DNA from: Theropithecus gelada
Taxonomy: Eukaryota; Chordata; Mammalia; Primates; Cercopithecidae
Assembly (NCBI RefSeq): GCF_003255815.1
Contig: NC_037668.1
Coordinates: 68,567,445-68,631,444, forward strand
Length of the DNA stretch: 64,000 bases
Direction: 5' to 3'
Position 1 is the stretch's first letter, and each line of letters starts with the position of its first letter. Below the pieces are notes generated by a model. It was not told the origin of the DNA. It made no database searches and saw only the letters and a list, made by a program, of their open reading frames with translations. A program made the position numbers and the translations under genes. Of the stretch, positions 20,501 to 30,125 are shown piece by piece.

Positions 20501-20803
20501 AGGACAGTTATGGTGGCTCATGCCTGTAATCCCAGCACTTTGGGAGGCCGAGGTGGGAGGATTGTTTGAGCCCAGGAGTTTGAGATCAGCCTGGGCGACA
20601 TAGGGAGACCCCATCTCTACAAAAAATAAAAAGATTAGCTGGGTATGGTAGCGCGTGGCTATATTCCCAGCTATTCAGGAGACTGAGCCAGAAGGATCAC
20701 TTGAACCTGGGAGGTCGAGGCTGCAGCAAGCCGTGATTGCGCCACTGCACTCCAGCCTGGACAACAGACTGACTCTGTCTAAAAAAAAAAAAAAAAAAAA
20801 GAA
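20501..20803 (+). mobile_element. AluJ
   Basis: Flanked by agaaatgttct and agaaatgttcc; 20-base A tail. Confidence 0.92.
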
Positions 20804-20814
20804 AGGAAAAGAAA

Positions 20815-21143
20815 TGTTCCCAGTAAATGAAGGAAATTAGCAAACTAAAGAACAACAAATGGGCCACAGTGCTGTGAGGGAAACAGAACAAGGACTGCTG
20901 ACCTCATTTTGTAGCTTAGGAATGGAGGCCTGGAGAGTTTAAAAGTTCAGGCTACCCATCTCTATTTCATGCCTTTCCTCTGCACCAGATCTCAAAACCA
21001 GATCTCAGGGAACACCCTGAGAATTTTGAGCTGGTCCCTGGGGAGAGAAGCAGCTGGGCCAAAGAGAAGGCATTCAGTGGCTCTGTGCCTAAGCTTAGGC
21101 TGGAAGGGACACCGAGAGATGGGGAGGAGAGGGGGCTGCTCTA
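20815..21143. other. Single-copy interval
   Basis: Contains a local ccagatctca duplication (20,987 and 20,999). No gene. Confidence 0.35.
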
Positions 21144-21443
21144 TTTTTTTTTTTTTTTTTTTTTTGAGACAGAGTCTCGCTCTGTCACCCAGGCTGGAGT
21201 GCAGTGGCGCAATCTCAGCTCACTGCAACCTCTGCCTCCCTGGTTCACGCCATTCTCCCGCCTCAGCTCCCGAGTAGCTGGGACTGCAGGAGCCTGCCAC
21301 AACACCCGGCTAATTTTTTTGTAGTTTTAGTAGAGATGGGGTTTCACCATGTTAACCAGGATGGTCTCAATCTCCTGACCTCCTGATCTGCCCGTCTCAG
21401 CCTCCCAAAGTGCTGGGATTACAGGTGTGAGCCGAAGCGCCCA
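21144..21443 (-). mobile_element. AluY
   Basis: Y-type 'gttaaccaggatggtctcaa' and 'tctcctgacctcctgatc'. The 5' end has drifted to 'gccgaagcgccc'. Confidence 0.92.
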
Positions 21444-21499
21444 ACAATGGGGCTGCCGTATTTCGACTGCATAGCGAAGAGCCTCAGTGGCCCTGCCTG

Positions 21500-21715
21500 C
21501 CTGGGTGGGTGCAAACCTGGCTTCAGCCACTGCTAACTGTGTGGCCTTGAGCAAGTGACATATTCTCTCTGCTTTAGTTTCCTCATCTGTAAAATGGGAA
21601 TACCATAATGATGCCCAGCTTTTGAGGTTTTTGCAAGTATTAAATGAGATAATGCATAGAAAGTAATTAGCACAGTGCCTGGCACAGCATAAATGCTCCA
21701 GAAATATTGGCTGTT
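21500..21715 (-). mobile_element. MIR, near full length
   Basis: 'cactgctaactgtgtggcct', 'tagtttcctcatctgtaaaa', 'attaaatgagataatgcata' and 'gcacagtgcctggcacagca'. Confidence 0.93.
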
Positions 21716-21779
21716 TTTCTTATATATATATAAAATATGTATATTTCTTTTTTATTAATGTATTTTAAATTTTATTTAT

Positions 21780-21939
21780 TTGTTATTATTTTGAGACAGG
21801 GTCTCCCTCTGTCACCCAGCCTGGAGTGCAGTGGTGCAATCTTGGCTTACTGCAGCCTCAGCCTCCTGGGCTCAAGCAATATTCCTGCCTCGGCCTCCCA
21901 AAGTGCTGGGATTACAGGCATGAGCCACTGTGCTTGGCC
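21780..21939 (-). mobile_element. Alu monomer
   Basis: Single arm ending 'actgtgcttggcc', preceded by AT-rich sequence. Confidence 0.85.
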
Positions 21940-21981
21940 TTTTTAATTTTTTAAAAATTTTTAAAGAATTTTTAAGGTTTT

Positions 21982-22284
21982 GGCCGGGTGCGGTGGCTCA
22001 AGCCTGTAATCCCAGCACCTTGGGAGGCCGAGACGGGCGGATCACGAGGTCAGGAGATCGAGACCATCCTGGCTAACACGGTGAACCCCGTCTCTACTAA
22101 AAAATACAAAAAATTAGCCGGGCGAGGTGGCGGGCGCCTGTAGTCCCAGCTACTCGGGAGGCTGAGGCAGGAGAATGGCGGGAACCCGGGAGGCGGAGCT
22201 TGCAGTGAGCTGAGATCCGGCCACTGCACTCCAGCCTGGGCGACAGAGCGAGACCCCGTCTCAAAAAAAAAAAAAAAAAAAAAA
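21982..22284 (+). mobile_element. AluYR-type Alu (Old World monkey lineage) in the RPS10 pseudogene tail
   Basis: Near-consensus young Alu with 'ctcaagcctgtaatcccag', 'gggcgaggtggcgggcgcct', 'gagaatggcgggaacccg' and 'gatccggccactgcactcc'. A 26-base A tail and an exact 19-base target duplication (21,963-21,981 and 22,285-22,303) show recent insertion into the degenerate A tail of the RPS10 retrocopy. Confidence 0.95.
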
Positions 22285-22303
22285 AAAGAATTTTTAAGGT
22301 TTT

Positions 22304-22857
22304 TTGGCTGTAAGTTTATTCAAGGCAAAAGAATCCTCTTCAATTTTACTGAGGTGGCTGACCACGTCCACGACCAAATCCGCCTCTAAACTGGAATTCG
22401 GTTGCTGACCCAGCCCCAGACTCGGCTTTCTTGTCAGCACCAGGTGACACAGCACTCCCTCTGTAGGTATCTCTGTCAGCTTTCCCTCTTGTGAGTCTCG
22501 CAGGTCGCTCACCCTCCAGACCTTTAGGCCGAGGCCTGCCAGTCTCTGGACGGCTACGGCGTAGGGTGGCAGGCACAGTCTCCGGGGGCAGATGAAGGTA
22601 ATCACAGATATACTGGATACCCTCATTGGTAAGGTACCAGTAGAAATGTCTCCAGGCAAACTGTTCCTTCACGTAGCCTCCGGACTTGAGAGACTTGAGG
22701 TGGCCTTCATGACATGAAGGTTCGGCACATTCTTATCTGCCAGCTCCGGGTGCTTAGGCATGTGGACATCCTTCTTGGCCACCATGACTCTCTCCTTAAA
22801 AAGGAGTTCATAAATGGCAATCCAGTTCTTCTTAGGCATCAACACCTCGGCGGCTCT
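22304..22857 (-). pseudogene. RPS10: Processed RPS10 pseudogene
   Basis: RPS10 encodes small ribosomal subunit protein eS10. This is an intronless leftward copy containing the short 5' leader (agccgccgaggtgttg), coding region, stop at 22,348-22,346 and 3' end, with a degraded A tail. Two lesions are visible: the first ATG-TTG pair is missing (in-frame loss of 6), and 2 extra bases near 22,692-22,703 shift the frame around codon 50. After the shift an uninterrupted frame reads VKEQFAWRHFYWYLTNEG to the GRGRGQPPQ end, with several substitutions. No promoter is evident. It is a dead retrocopy, and its high similarity suggests moderate age. Confidence 0.95.
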
Positions 22858-23035
22858 AATTTTTTTATAGTCAAATGCAATAGTGTTCTTTTTCTTTTTT
22901 TATGTTTTTTCTTTTTTATAGTGATTATTTTTCTTATTTGGTGCAACAGACATTAACTGCGTACTCACTTTGTGGTGTAGTGGGAGCTGCTTCAAAGGAC
23001 AAAAGTCTGACACTCCTGTTATTTGACACTCCTGT
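22858..23035. other. T-rich flank and tandem duplication
   Basis: After the pseudogene comes a T-rich stretch, then tgacactcctgttatt twice in tandem (23,008-23,039). Confidence 0.7.
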
Positions 23036-23040
23036 TATTT

Positions 23041-23135
23041 GGCGATTCAGTCTCCACGTCTGTAAAACAGGGTTTTACCTAATTCAGGGCTGCTGTGAGA
23101 AGTGTGAGCTAGTGAGTATTTGGAGAGAACAAGTA
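23041..23135 (-). mobile_element. MIR fragment
   Basis: 'cagtctccacgtctgtaaaa' followed by 'cagggctgctgtgagaagtg'. Confidence 0.65.
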
Positions 23136-23164
23136 CTTAATAAATGAGCCATCTCTTTCCTCCC

Positions 23165-23585
23165 CATGCCCATCTTAACCTTTAGAATGATCCTGTGACG
23201 TTCATATTATTATTATTTTTATGTATGTATGTATGTATGTATTTATTTATTTTTTGAGACAGAGTCATGCACTGTCGCCCAGGCTGGAGTGCAATGGCAT
23301 GATCTCGGCTCACTGCAACCTCCACCTCATGGGTTCAAGCGATTCTCCTGCATCAGCCTCCTGAGTATCTGGAATTACAGGCACTCGCCACCACGCCCAG
23401 ATAAATTTTTGTATTTTTAGTAGAGACGGGGTTTCACTATGTTGGCTGGGCTGGTCTCGAACTCCTGACCTCGTGATCCGCCCGCCTCGGCCTCCCAAAG
23501 TGCTGGGATTACAGGCATGAGCCACCACAACTGGCCTACATAGTATTATTATTCCCAATTTACAGAAAAGGAAACAGTCACTAGC
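23165..23585 (+). mobile_element. MIR split by an Alu
   Basis: Left part ends 'gttcatattattatta'. Right part resumes 'cagtattattattcccaatt'-like sequence, then 'tacagaaaaggaaacagtca'. Confidence 0.65.
23221..23536 (-). mobile_element. AluS (Sc-like) with (ATGT)n tail
   Basis: 'gaactcctgacctcgtgatc' variant; tail converted to five ATGT units (23,221-23,240) and ATTT units; inserted in a MIR. Confidence 0.93.
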
Positions 23586-23611
23586 GGGTACTTAGAAAAC
23601 GTTTGTGTCGT

Positions 23612-23685
23612 GAATAAATGAACGAGTGACTGAGTGAGTGGGTGCGTGGACGAACGAACGGATGAATGAATGAGCGTGTGTGCGT
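23612..23685 (+). repeat. Degenerate (GAAT/GAGT/GAAC)n tract
   Basis: Tetranucleotides such as gagtgactgagtgagtgggt and gaacgaacggatgaatgaat border the orphan CpG island. Confidence 0.8.
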
Positions 23686-23689
23686 GGAC

Positions 23690-24260
23690 CCTGCGGGCCA
23701 GGCACCCGGAGTCTCCCTCCTTTGCACCCTGGGCGCGTTGGAACCTCCTCGCGCGCTTGGCCACTCGCCGCTCCTGGCAGTAGGGGCTGCGGGCCCCGCC
23801 GCTGTCCCCACCCAGGTATGGGGATGCGGAGTTGATGGGCGCGGGGCGCTGGGAGGGAGCAGATGAAAGGGGCAGATGAAAGGGGGGCAGAGCGCGCCGA
23901 GCGCAGCCAGGTCATTAGCCGCGGGTGTGAGCGGCGGCGCGGGCTTATCACCCATCGCGGCCTGGCGGGCGGGCGGGTCCCCGACGCGGCTGCTGCCGCC
24001 GCCCGGGGCAGAGGGCACGGCGGTTCCCACGCTCCAGCCCTGGGTCGGGGGCGTTCTCGGGACGGCGTGGCCGCGCTCGCCACCACAGCAGAGGCCGGGC
24101 TGTAATTAGGATAATTGCTCTGCTCCCCGCCTGGGGCAACTCAGGACCCCGGCTGCACCGCGCTGGCCCGGGACGGGCGGGGACAGGGGGTGGCGGGGCC
24201 CGAGCGCTACAAGCCCTGGCGCAGTCCGTTCCTCTAGACAGGTGAGTCAGCACACCTGGG
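23690..24260. promoter_or_regulatory. Orphan CpG island, candidate promoter of an unannotated transcript
   Basis: Second CpG-dense block, about 24 kb from CITED4 and not part of any recognised gene or repeat. It holds GC-box cores, a GATA site on the minus strand (ttatca 23,945-23,950), a homeobox-type pair (taattagg then ataattg, 24,103-24,117), AP-1 (tgagtca 24,243-24,249) and an E-box (cacctg 24,253-24,258). It also has rightward donor-like sites cag|gtatgg (23,816) and cag|gtgagt (24,242). A 13-base unit is tandemly duplicated at 23,859-23,884. Open frames in it lack any known domain. The island is seen directly; promoter activity is inference. Confidence 0.6.
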
Positions 24261-24319
24261 AGGCCCCAGCCACGAAGGGGCTTTGTGGGGAAATGAGTGA
24301 AGGGAAGAGAACTAGCCTG

Positions 24320-24535
24320 GACCGAGCACCTAATGTATGCCGGTGGTGTGGATTAAACTGTTCCATTACGGCTCAACATTGGGGCATTGCGGGAGTAGGT
24401 GAGAACATCCGTCCTGCCCGGTGGTGCCTGACCCAGAGGAGATGTGCAAGACGCTTCATCTGCATAGCAGTTTAGTAGGTGGGCATCAGGAGGCCCAGAG
24501 GTTAAGTCTCAAGACTAGGCAGCCAGGAGATGGCA
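24320..24535 (+). mobile_element. Diverged MIR
   Basis: 'cgagcacctaatgtatgccg', later 'ggaggcccagaggttaagtc'. Confidence 0.55.
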
Positions 24536-24561
24536 TGCTTCAGAAAGGAGGACAATGAAGA

Positions 24562-25190
24562 CCTGCGGGGAGTAGTGGCCCACAACTGTAATCCTAGCTC
24601 TTTGGGAGGCCTAGGCGGGAGAACTGTTTGAGTTAAGGAGTTGGAGACCAGCCTGGGCAACATAGCAAGGCCCAGATTTCCCCACCACGCCATCTCTACA
24701 AAAAGTACAAAACAGGCCTGGCTCGGTGGCTCACGCCTGTAATCCCAGAACTTTGGGAGGCCAAGGCGGGCGGATCACCTGAGGTCAGGAGTTCAAGACG
24801 AGCCTGGCCAACATGGTGAAACCCCCATCTGTACTAAAAATACAAAAAAATTAGCTGGGCGTGGTGGCAGGCACCTATAATCCCAGCTACTCGGGAGGCT
24901 GAGGCAGGAGAATCGCTTGAACCCGAGAGGCGGAGGTTGCAGTGAGCTGAGATTGCACCATTGCACTCCAGCCTGGGCAACAAGGGCAAAACTCCATCTC
25001 AAAACAAACAAACAAAAACATTACCCTGGTGGTGGTGGGCGCAGGTAGTCCCAGCTACTCAGAAGGCTGAGGCAGGTGAATTGCCTGAACCCAGGAGGCG
25101 GAGGTTGCAGTGAGCCGAGATTGTGTCACTGCATTCCAGCCTGGGTGACGGAGTGAGACCCTGTCTCAAAAATGAAAAGAAAAAAGAAAG
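24562..25190 (+). mobile_element. AluJ split by a nested AluS
   Basis: Left part 24,562-24,715, right part from about 25,018 to 25,170. Outer flanks acaatgaagacct and aaaatgaaaacct match. 'cagatttccccaccacgcca' is an extra piece in the left arm. Confidence 0.88.
24716..25017 (+). mobile_element. AluS nested in the AluJ
   Basis: Complete S-type dimer inserted in the linker of the outer copy, with a CAAACAAACAAAAA tail. Confidence 0.92.
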
Positions 25191-25199
25191 AAAATGAAA

Positions 25200-25480
25200 A
25201 CCTATGCCCACGTCAAGCATTGGCTTTGCTCCCTCGAGTACCTCATTTTTACTGCACCTTGGATCCCAACCATAAAGCCCATTCCCGATCCTTAGGTTCT
25301 TGGCAGGCCTAATCATAACCCTAGATCTTTATCACTGATACAAGCCACATGAAATCCTTCTGGAAAAGGCAGGTTAAAAAGAAATGATCTGATTTCAAGA
25401 TCTAATCTCTAATCCTAAACCCAACCTAAACCTTAACCCTGCTCCTCCATACCTAACTCCCAAATTAATCTTGACCTTGA
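25200..25480. other. Single-copy interval with telomere-like words
   Basis: 25,400-25,460 contains clustered, irregular ctaatc, cctaaa, cctaaac, cttaaccct and acctaact words resembling degenerate CCCTAA. Confidence 0.4.
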
Positions 25481-25539
25481 CCCCTGCCCATGTCTCCAAC
25501 CTTCTGCTCGCAGTGATCATCTGCCACTCCTCCCACCTC

Positions 25540-25730
25540 CCCAGGTGCCCTCCTTTCAGTGGTGGTTTCAAGTCTCTGGGTCTTTGCACATGCTGCAGCC
25601 ACATGTCAGGATATCCTTTTCCAAGGTCATCTGGTAAACTCCTCTCACCCTTCAAGGTCCTCCACTAGCCCTTAGTGTTCCTTTCCTGGCCCTGTGCTGC
25701 CTTGTTTCCTGACCAGGCTCTCCTCAGATT
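25540..25730 (+). mobile_element. L2 fragment
   Basis: 'ctgggtctttgcacatgctg' and 'actcctctcacccttcaagg' are L2 3' region blocks. Confidence 0.65.
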
Positions 25731-25789
25731 CAGCTCTTAGGAGGTAGGGTTTTAATCTGCTGTGAGTAAAAATTGGAAGTAGAACAAAT

Positions 25790-25855
25790 GATTGATTGTA
25801 AATGAGTGAGTGAGAGAACGAATGAGCGAATGACTTACTGAATAAACAAGTGACT
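25790..25855 (+). repeat. Degenerate (GAAT/GAGT)n tract
   Basis: aaatgagtgagtgagagaac, then gaatgagcgaatgac, is similar in type to 23,612-23,685. Confidence 0.75.
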
Positions 25856-25858
25856 ACT

Positions 25859-25990
25859 GGCCAGATGCAGTGGCTCATGCGTGTAATCCCAGCATTTTGG
25901 GAGGCTGAGGCAGGAGGATCACTTGAGCCCAGGAGGTTGAGACCAGCCTGGGCAACATAGGGAGACTGGGTCTTTACAATTTTTTTTTAA
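25859..25990 (+). mobile_element. Alu monomer
   Basis: One-arm copy ending 'gactgggtctttacaat'. Flanked by aaacaagtgacta and gaacaagtgaatg. Confidence 0.85.
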
Positions 25991-26111
25991 ACGAACAAGT
26001 GAATGCCTATTCTGAATCTAAATCCTTAACCCTCTCCCTGGATCCATTCCCAAGAAGGGAACAACTGGAAGGTCAAGAGAACCCCCAGCCACCAGTTGCC
26101 CTGAGATTGTT

Positions 26112-26175
26112 CTGTGTGTGTGCGTGCGTGGGTGTGTGTGTTTTCCTGTGTGCGTGCCTGTGCATGCACATGTGC
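26112..26175 (+). repeat. Imperfect (TG)n
   Basis: TG/CG alternation: tgtgtgtgcgtgcgtgggtg, then gtgtgtgttttcctgtgtgc. Confidence 0.88.
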
Positions 26176-26184
26176 TTGAGCCAA

Positions 26185-26290
26185 GAGCTTTGAATCAGAC
26201 AAGCCTGGAGTCCACTCCTGGCCACAGAGTTCACCAGCTGAGTGACCTGAGCAAGTGCCTGCGCCTCTCTGGGTCTTCATGAACTCAAAC
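26185..26290 (-). mobile_element. MIR fragment
   Basis: 'gaatcagacaagcctggagt' and 'ctgagtgacctgagcaagtg'. Confidence 0.75.
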
Positions 26291-26329
26291 ATGCTAAAAA
26301 TAAAAAACCCATCATGGAAAATCAGCTCT

Positions 26330-26860
26330 TCCTCCTTTGTTCATTTACCCTCCCCCAGCCCCTTGCCTGTGTCAGGCTCAGTGTTTGGTGCTGCAGGAAC
26401 AGGGGTGGAAGGAACACTAGTAACGGTAGGAGGCAGGTCTGCAGGGAAGAGGGAACAGCCTCTGGGTGGAGAGGGAGGCTTCTTAGAGGATGTGAGAATC
26501 ACTTGGGTTTGCTGCTGGACAAGTCAAGGCATAGGTGGCCACATGTTCAAAGACGACAAGCTGTGAACAAAGGGTTCCCTATTACTGCTGGAGAATGAGG
26601 TGGGAGGTGGGGGGTGGTGGCAGAAATTGGGGCTAGTGTGGGTGACAGTGACTCCATCAGGGAAGGCTTTAGGGACAGTCTGTGAAGTCTATGAAGTATG
26701 CACACTTTATTCTGTAAGCAATAAGGAGCCATTGCAGGTTTGGGCAGGGAGGGATGATCAGGTCTATGCTATAGAAAGCTCACTCTGACCAGCAGTGTGG
26801 AGGGCAGCATGGAGGTGGCCGTGGTGAGAGGCTGGTGGGGGAGTGCAAGGAACATAAAGT
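26330..26860 (-). mobile_element. Diverged L2
   Basis: 'aataaggagccattgcaggt', 'gggagggatgatcaggtcta' and 'agctcactctgaccagcagt' match the L2 internal 3' region on the reverse strand. The first 250 bases are uncertain. Confidence 0.55.
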
Positions 26861-26864
26861 GATC

Positions 26865-26955
26865 TTGGTGATAGCTGACCTTTATTGAATGCCTACTATG
26901 TGCCAGGTGCTTAACTTGTCTAATTCCCACAACACCCAGATGAAGTCGATTTTCT
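26865..26955 (+). mobile_element. MIR fragment
   Basis: 'ctttattgaatgcctactat' then 'gtgccaggtgcttaactt'. Confidence 0.8.
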
Positions 26956-26989
26956 CATGAGCTCCTTCTAGAAATGTCATCAATACACT

Positions 26990-28340
26990 AAAGTCTCCAA
27001 CATTTCTATCTCCAGCCTGAACCTCCCTTCTGAACTCCAGACCTATATGTGCAATAGTCAGTTGGCTTCTCTACTGAATGTCCAATCGAATCTTAACCTT
27101 CGCAAGTCCAAAAACGATCTCCCCAAACCTGCTTCTCTCGGTCTTCCCCATCTCAGTCAATAGCAGTTTCACTCTTCCAGTTGCTCAGGCTAAAAACATT
27201 GGAGTCATCCCTGTCCACCCTCCACTTCTTACTTCCCACATCTGATCTATCTGCAGATCTCATCAGTTCTAACTTCAGTACATACCCTCCGGTCTGCTCA
27301 CCCCTCTCCTCCAGACTGCTGCTAGGTGGGCCAAGCCCCCACCATTTCCTACCTGGATTACTGCAGCGGCTGCATTACTGATGGGCTCCTTGCCTCTGCC
27401 CCTTCAACCTATTCTTCATGCAGCAGCTAGTGTGGCCTTAACATAAAAAGCTAGATCAGGTTCCTCCTCTGCTCAAACCTGTTCCCAGCTCTCTAGAGTC
27501 AAAGTCCTGAGAATAGCAGAGAGATCCCAACATGATCCAGTCCCTGTCTCCCCAGCCCCTTATCTTCCCACATGCTTCCCCGCAACTCTACCCCAGCCAC
27601 ACTGACCCCCTTGCCAGCTTTCCCATTAGCCTGAGAATTCTTGCACTTGCTGTTCCCTCTACCTAGAATGCTATCTTTCCGGATATCCATGTCATTTTCT
27701 CCTTCAAATTTCTGTTCAAATGTCATCTTACTAGTGGGATCCTCCTTAACCACCCATTAAAAATAACAACTTGGCTGGGCGCAGTGGCTCACACCTGTAA
27801 TGCCAGCACTTTGGGAGGCCGAGGTGGGAGGATTGCTTGAGGCCAGGAGTTTGAGACCAGCCTGAGCAACATAAGGATACCTCCATCTCTATAAAAAATT
27901 TAAAAATTAGTCAGGCGTGGTGGTGCGAGCGTGTAGTCCCGGTGACTCTGGAGGCTGAGGCAGGAGGATCCCTTAAGCCCAGGAGGTTGAAGCTGCAGTG
28001 ATCCATGATCCTGCTGCGGCACTCCAGCCTGGCCAACAGAGCGAGAGCCTGTCTCAAAAGCAAAACAAAACCTCACCTTCCTCCTCTACCCAGACACCTT
28101 GTATCCCCTTCCCTGTTTATTGTTTATACCACATGTCACCATCTGAAACATTTTATACATTGTATTTTACTTTCTGGTTTATTATCTTCCTCTTCTCCTC
28201 TCCCCTTTCCTCCCCTCCCCTCACCCCACTAGAATGTCAGCTCCACGAGGACAGAGATTTTTCTTTATTTGCTTCACTGCCATATCCCCAGGGCCTAAAG
28301 TATTGTAGGTGCCCAATACATTCTTTTGAATGTTGACTAT
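26990..28340 (+). mobile_element. Long L2 3' region split by an AluJ
   Basis: About 1.05 kb of L2 after removing the Alu, the best preserved in the window. Left part: 'ctcttccagttgctcaggct', 'cctggattactgcagcggct', 'gcacttgctgttccctctac'. Right part: 'cactagaatgtcagctccac' and 'tatccccagggcctaaagta'. Confidence 0.85.
27773..28069 (+). mobile_element. AluJ inside the L2
   Basis: J-type dimer with several hits in the right arm ('gtgatccatgatcctgctgc'); tail CAAAACAAAA. Confidence 0.93.
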
Positions 28341-28344
28341 GGAA

Positions 28345-28455
28345 TTCGCGTGCTACAGAAACTGAGACACAGGAGATTAAGTAAACTTGCACAAAGTCAC
28401 ACACTAGTAAGTGGCTGAATTTGGATAGTGAACTCAGAATATAGGCAGTGACAGC
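28345..28455 (+). mobile_element. MIR fragment
   Basis: 'acagaaactgagacacagga' then 'aaagtcacacactagtaagt'. Confidence 0.75.
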
Positions 28456-28880
28456 AGAGAATGGAGAGAGGAGGGAATGAAAGAAAACAAGGACCTGACA
28501 GATGGGCTTCAGGTCCGCGGGCTGACGCTGCACCAGGGGGTGAGGTTGATATTGTGAGACCTCTGGGGGTTGACATGAAGATTAAATGAACTGAGACTTG
28601 AAAACACATTGTATATATAGGGAAAAGAAATTCTAAGAAAACTATTCCATGCATTTTGAATTCCCAGCCATGTTCCTGACCTTCTCCACCCTTGCTGCTG
28701 AGGCATCTGTTGCTTCCAGTGGGGGGCAGGTTCAGCAGCAGACGAGCAGCCCCTCCTTAGCTTTGCCTTTCTAAATGGATTTTTTGAAAGAGTAGAGGAG
28801 ACCTAATAGTGTCAGAATCCAGAGTTTCAATGTAAAGGCCTACATACTTGGGAGACATAAAGAGTTTTTTTCTGAACCCC
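28456..28880. other. Single-copy interval
   Basis: No gene or repeat family recognised. Confidence 0.4.
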
Positions 28881-28889
28881 AAAACCTCC

Positions 28890-29213
28890 TTTTATTTTAT
28901 TTTATTTTATTTTATTTTATTTTTTTTTTTTGAGACAGAGTCTCGCTCTGCCGCCCAGGCTGGAGTGCAGTGGCCGGATCTCAGCTCACTGCAAGCTCCG
29001 CCTCCTGGGTTTACGCCATTCTCCTGCCTCAGCCTCCCGAGTAGCTGGGACTACAGGCGCCCGCCACCTCGCCCAGCTAGTTTTTTGTATTTTTTAGTAG
29101 AGACGGGGTTTCACCGTGTTAGCCAGGATGGTCTCGATCTCCTGACCTCGTGATCCGCCCGTCTCGGCCTCCCAAAGTGCTGGGATTACAGGCTTGAGCC
29201 ACCGCGCCCGGCC
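28890..29213 (-). mobile_element. AluYR-type Alu (Old World monkey lineage)
   Basis: Near-consensus, with 'ggccggatctcagctcactg' and 'ggcttgagccaccgcgccc', the reverse complements of the diagnostic variants also seen at 21,982. Its tail carries (TTTTA)6 at 28,890-28,920. Target duplication ccaaaacctcctttta lies on both sides (28,879 and 29,213). Confidence 0.95.
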
Positions 29214-29242
29214 CAAAACCTCCTTTTAAATGTCAAGATCTG

Positions 29243-29547
29243 GGCTGGGCGCAGTGGCTCTCGCCTATAATTCCAGCACTTTGGGAAGCTGAGGTGGGTG
29301 GATCACCTGGGGTCAAGAGTTGAGACCGGTCTGGCTAACATGGTAAATCCCGTCTTCACTGAAAATACAAAAATTAGCCAGGCATGGTGGTGGGTGCCTG
29401 TAGTCCCAGCTACTTGGGAGGCTGAGGCAGGAGAATCACTTGAATCCGGGAGGCGGAGCTTGCAGTGAGCTGAGATGGTGCCACTGCACTCCAGCCTGGG
29501 CTACAGAGTGAGACTCTGTCTCAAAAAAAAAAAAAAAACTAAAATCA
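29243..29547 (+). mobile_element. AluS
   Basis: Exact target duplication atgtcaagatctgg flanks it. It lies head to head with the AluYR, 29 bases apart. Confidence 0.94.
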
Positions 29548-29632
29548 ATGTCAAGATCTGGAGTCTGGCCAAGTTGGGGCCTGGACTTTTTACTATGAGC
29601 CCTGGAGGGAGGGAAGGTAGGAGACAAAGCAG

Positions 29633-30125
29633 TGATTCTCCAATTTGAGTGTGCATCAGAATCATCTGGAGGGCTTGTTCCAACAGGGATGGCTGCCTGG
29701 GCCCCACCTGCAGAGTTTCTGATTCAGTAGCTCCAGGGTGGGGCTGGAGAATTTGCATTTCTAACAACTTCCTAGGTGATATGAACCACATTTTTTTTTT
29801 TTTTAGGAGCCAAAGTCTAGCTCTGTCACCCAGACTGGAGTGCAGTAGCCTGATCACAGCTCACTGCAACCTCAAACTCCCGGGCTCAAGCAAGCCTCCT
29901 GCTTCAGCCTCCAGAGTAGCTAGGACTACAGGCATGTGCCACAACACCTGGCTAATTTTTAAAATTTTTTTTGTAGAGGTGGGATCTTGCTGTGTTGCCC
30001 AGGCTAGTCTCAAACTCCTAGGTTCAAGTGATCCCCCTGCCTGAGACTCCCAAAACACTGGGATTGCAGGCATGAGCCACCGAGCCTAGCTCCGATACGA
30101 ACCACACCTTGAATAGCCCTGATGT
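29633..30125 (+). mobile_element. MER5A-type element split by an AluJ
   Basis: 'agtgtgcatcagaatcatct', 'cagagtttctgattcagtag' and 'gagaatttgcatttctaaca' are MER5A blocks. The end 'ccacaccttgaatagc' resumes after the Alu. Confidence 0.88.
29791..30091 (-). mobile_element. AluJ inside MER5A
   Basis: Flanked by gatatgaaccaca and gatacgaaccaca, identical but for one base. Confidence 0.93.

Noticed and set aside
22346..22672. Intact C-terminal RPS10 frame as a functional gene
   Set aside because: The upstream frameshift, lost first start and processed structure show a pseudogene.
23581..24109. Overlapping frames up to 164 codons in the orphan CpG island
   Set aside because: Low-complexity Ala/Pro/Arg/Gly composition expected of CpG islands, with no recognisable domain.
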